From NCBI GenBank assembly GCA_031284765.1, contig JAITXK010000045.1, forward strand, positions 1 to 17,324: a stretch of DNA of 17,324 bases. Direction: 5' to 3'. Source of the stretch: Candidatus Symbiothrix sp. Its GTDB lineage: Bacteria; Bacteroidota; Bacteroidia; Bacteroidales; Azobacteroidaceae. A model generated the notes under the pieces. The model saw only the letters and a list, made by a program, of their open reading frames with translations. It ran no database searches and was not told the origin of the DNA. Of this stretch, positions 15,453 through 17,324 are shown piece by piece. Numbering within the stretch: position 1 is the first letter of the stretch; each line of letters starts with the position of its first letter. A program made the translations under genes and the position numbers.

Positions 15453-15476
15453 ATGAAACTTATAATAGAAAAGTAA
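15453..15476 (+). other. candidate leader peptide MKLIIEK upstream of the sigma factor
   Basis: ATG at 15453 opens a seven-codon frame (MKLIIEK) whose TAA stop at 15474-15476 shares its last base with the sigma factor ATG (TAATG). An 8-bp inverted repeat, ATCATTAC (15445-15452) and GTAATGAT (15473-15480), frames it exactly and covers the sigma start codon. Translation of the leader would disrupt the stem. It may be chance in AT-rich DNA. Confidence 0.3.
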
Positions 15477-16069
15477 TGATTCAATTAAAAAAGATGACCG
15501 ACGAAGATTTGGTAATTGCGTATGCCGAAGGCAGTAATGATGCTTTTGATATTCTTCTGAATCGTCACAAAAGCAATGTTTATTCCTACATTTATTTTAT
15601 AGTGCGTAACAGGGAAATGGCTGAAGACATTTTTCAGGAAACGTTTGTGAAAGCCATTACGACCATCAAGCAAGGGCGTTATACCGAGGCCGGCAAGTTC
15701 CGCGCGTGGATTAACCGTATTGCTCACAATCTGATTATCGACTATTATCGTCAGGAAAAGAACGAACAAACCATTTCCAACGATGATTGTGATGTTGATT
15801 TGTGGAATAATGCCAAATTATCCGATGGAACGATTGAAGATGAAATGGTAAAAGAACAAATTCTGTCGGATGTGAAAAAGCTGATTAATTATTTGCCTGA
15901 TAATCAGAAAGAAGTCTTGCTGCTGCGTTATTATCAAGACCTGAGTTTCAAGGAAATTGCGGATATTACCGGTGTCAGCATCAATACGGCGTTGGGACGC
16001 ATGCGTTATGCTATCTTGAATATGCGCCGCATGGCCGCAGAAAAAAATATGATTCTCACCATGGATTAA
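15476..16069 (+). CDS. ECF-type sigma factor (sigma-70 family)
   Basis: The product is 197 aa, with region 2 at about residues 20-90 (FDILLNRHKSNVYSYIYFIV, MAEDIFQETFVKA, FRAWINRIAHNLIIDYYR) and region 4 at about 138-190 (LPDNQKEVLLLRYYQDLSFKEIADITGVS, split by the usual turn, then TALGRMRYA). The linker is acidic. There is no region 1.1 or 3, as in ECF sigma factors. ATG at 15476 is used because it overlaps the leader stop; an in-frame ATG at 15494 (MTDEDLVIAY) begins exactly at the usual family start and is a fair alternative. No classic membrane anti-sigma gene follows; the next gene is a 59-aa unknown. Confidence 0.9.
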   Translation: MIQLKKMTDEDLVIAYAEGSNDAFDILLNRHKSNVYSYIYFIVRNREMAEDIFQETFVKAITTIKQGRYTEAGKFRAWINRIAHNLIIDYYRQEKNEQTISNDDCDVDLWNNAKLSDGTIEDEMVKEQILSDVKKLINYLPDNQKEVLLLRYYQDLSFKEIADITGVSINTALGRMRYAILNMRRMAAEKNMILTMD

Positions 16070-16076
16070 TTTTTCA

Positions 16077-16112
16077 ACAGGTACAATATATCCCTGAGAC
16101 CTGCGTTTTTTA
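16077..16112 (+). terminator. weak candidate terminator after the sigma factor gene
   Basis: The arms CAGGT and ACCTG, separated by a 16-nt loop, are followed by CGTTTTTTATG. The T-run is convincing; the 5-bp stem is not. It may serve as a partial terminator between the sigma gene and the small downstream gene. Confidence 0.25.
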
Positions 16113-16144
16113 TGCATAGTTAAATTCATAACATTCATTTGCCT

Positions 16145-16324
16145 ATGTATAATAAAATTACTCAAGAAAACAATGTCAACAATTACAAGAGAATGATTGC
16201 GGAAGAACCGCTCTGTTTCTTAACTCCGCGCCGGAAAACCTTGACATTCATCATGCAATATGCGTGTGCCTATCATGTAGAGAAAAGTTTGCCATCAGGA
16301 ATCTCCGGAATAATCCTGAATTAA
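16145..16324 (+). CDS. 59-aa protein of unknown function after the sigma factor
   Basis: Starting at the ATG at 16145 the product is 59 aa: an Asn/Glu-rich first third, then LTPRRKTLTFIMQYACAYHV (residues 27-46) and a short end EKSLPSGISGIILN. It has no signal peptide, membrane segment or cysteine pair. The pattern LTPRRxTLxFIxQYAxxYHVE looks like a conserved helix, as seen in small Bacteroidales proteins, but I cannot name a family. An ATG at 16193 is a shorter alternative. It is placed 75 bp after the sigma gene and 29 bp before rpe. Its leader resembles that of the sigma gene, so the two may be regulated alike; a role as a small partner of the sigma factor is only a guess. Confidence 0.6.
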   Translation: MYNKITQENNVNNYKRMIAEEPLCFLTPRRKTLTFIMQYACAYHVEKSLPSGISGIILN

Positions 16325-16353
16325 AATTATTCATTCTTAAATTGTAATAGACT

Positions 16354-17013
16354 ATGCTTTTAGCTCCCTCAATATTATCTGCTAATTTTTTGCATTTGGC
16401 AAAAGACATCGAAATGATAAATCGTAGTGAAGCCGATTGGTTGCATTTGGATATTATGGATGGAGTGTTCGTGCCGAACATTTCCATCGGTCTGCCCTTG
16501 ATTGAACAATTAGCCGCGATTATCAACAAACCCATGGACTCGCATTTGATGATTGTCGAACCGCAAAAATTCATTTCACAATTCCGTGATTTCGGGACGT
16601 ATATGCTCACGGTGCATTACGAAACTTGTACGCATCTCCATCGGGTAGTGGCGCAGATTAAAGAGGCGGGAATGAAAGCGGGCGTGGCGCTCAATCCGCA
16701 TACGCCGGTTGAATTGCTGACGGATATTTTGCCCGATATAGATATGGTGTTGATTATGTCGGTCAATCCGGGTTTTGGCGGTCAATCGTTTCTTCCGCAG
16801 GCACTAAACAAGGTCAGCCGTTTGAAAACGATGATTCAGGCACAAGGTTTATCGACTCTGATTGAGGTGGATGGCGGTATTAATCTCCAAACCGGACAAG
16901 CGATGGCGGATGCCGGTGTCGATGTATTGGTGGCGGGAAATGCCATTTTGAAAGCTGAAAATCCGTTGGAAACCATTCGCCAATTGAAACGTATTACTGC
17001 GGGCATCTTATAG
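16354..17013 (+). CDS. rpe: ribulose-phosphate 3-epimerase
   Basis: The product is 219 aa, a TIM barrel with all signatures: LAPSILSANFLHLAKDI at the start, HLDIMDGVFVPN (metal ligands His and catalytic Asp), DSHLMI, MSVNPGFGGQSF, and EVDGGI followed by VAGNAIL. It interconverts ribulose 5-phosphate and xylulose 5-phosphate in the cytosolic pentose phosphate pathway. It has no clear promoter of its own in the 29 bp after the small upstream gene, so it is probably transcribed with it. comEC begins 42 bp downstream. Confidence 0.97.
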   Translation: MLLAPSILSANFLHLAKDIEMINRSEADWLHLDIMDGVFVPNISIGLPLIEQLAAIINKPMDSHLMIVEPQKFISQFRDFGTYMLTVHYETCTHLHRVVAQIKEAGMKAGVALNPHTPVELLTDILPDIDMVLIMSVNPGFGGQSFLPQALNKVSRLKTMIQAQGLSTLIEVDGGINLQTGQAMADAGVDVLVAGNAILKAENPLETIRQLKRITAGIL

Positions 17014-17055
17014 CAAAGCCCGTAAGCTCTCTCCAAACTACCAAAACCACCCATT

Positions 17056-17324
17056 ATGTATCGCCAAATCCCTTTTTTCCGCTTTGTGTTATTTTTTATT
17101 TTGGGCATCCTTGTCCAATCCCATTATCCTGCGGACAATGCGTTGAGTTTTGTTTGCTTGGGGGTTGCAGGTATTTTCATTTTTATCTCATTTCTTCCAA
17201 GCATAAAAAAGCAGTATGCTTTTCGTTTTTTGTTTGGGCTTGGATTGGGTTTGTTATTGTTTGCTTTGGCGATGCAGATTACCCGTTGTGCTTGGGAAAA
17301 ATCAGCATGGAAGGTGGATTCCGG
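17056..17324 (+). CDS. comEC: ComEC/Rec2-family competence protein, N-terminal part
   Basis: The frame opens at ATG 17056 and runs off the right edge after 89 codons. It starts MYRQIPFFRFVLFFILGILV and contains two or three hydrophobic helices (about residues 8-20, 33-50 and 60-75), the last being FLFGLGLGLLLFALAMQ. An N-terminal PFFR-hydrophobic start with closely spaced helices fits the DUF4131 region of ComEC. The family forms the inner-membrane channel for DNA uptake. In Bacteroidota the gene often follows rpe, which supports the call. The catalytic and channel domains are outside the window. Confidence 0.75.
   Translation, partial: MYRQIPFFRFVLFFILGILVQSHYPADNALSFVCLGVAGIFIFISFLPSIKKQYAFRFLFGLGLGLLLFALAMQITRCAWEKSAWKVDS

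Noticed and set aside
16139..16144. TTG start for the 59-aa protein
   Set aside because: An ATG lies two codons downstream and is the more probable start; the TTG falls within the repeated leader element.

Overview
The window looks like chromosomal DNA of a Bacteroidales member (phylum Bacteroidota). Four things point there: Bacteroides-type promoters (TAnnTTTG -7 boxes, some with a TTTG-like -33 box about 20 nt upstream), a complete-looking Bat (Bacteroides aerotolerance) operon, the order rpmB-rpmG-DUF4295-ftsY-rimO-HU, and the rpe-comEC pair. Family or genus cannot be fixed by eye. There are no tRNA, rRNA, CRISPR or intact mobile elements.

Layout. (1) 1-8185, minus strand: moxR, DUF58 protein, a BatD-like membrane protein, batA, batB, an extra radical SAM gene, batC, batD (runs off the left edge). 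Almost every junction is a 4-bp overlap or a few bases, so this is one operon driven from a promoter just upstream of moxR. Two features break the usual Bat layout: the radical SAM gene whose ATG directly follows the batB stop, and a 124-bp batC-batD gap holding an inverted repeat that brackets a 19-codon CxxC mini-ORF. (2) 8330-11975, minus strand: ftsY, rimO, a small HU-family protein and an HU-TM-LysM protein, again tightly packed. (3) 11976-12118: ftsY leader, which contains a plus-strand reading frame resembling the N-terminus of an IS110-type transposase, and next to it a strong terminator for the ribosomal genes. (4) 12183-12794, minus: rpmB, rpmG and a 50-aa DUF4295 protein. (5) 12876-14165, minus: exported thioredoxin-like protein. 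(6) 14268-15352, plus: MIP18/DUF59 protein and LpxH-type phosphoesterase, diverging from the thioredoxin gene through overlapping promoters. (7) 15476-16324, plus: ECF-type sigma factor and a 59-aa unknown protein, with similar leaders. (8) 16354 to the end, plus: rpe and the start of comEC.

How the parts work together. The Bat proteins form an envelope-associated system: a MoxR AAA+ ATPase, VWA proteins with MIDAS motifs, a TPR protein and large single-pass periplasmic proteins. The ftsY/rpm block serves translation and membrane targeting. The HU-TM-LysM protein has an architecture that could join DNA to the cell wall. The most unusual leads are the radical SAM gene inside bat, the batC-batD mini-ORF/hairpin, the HU-LysM tether, the IS110 remnant carrying the ftsY promoter, and the leader peptide in front of the sigma factor.
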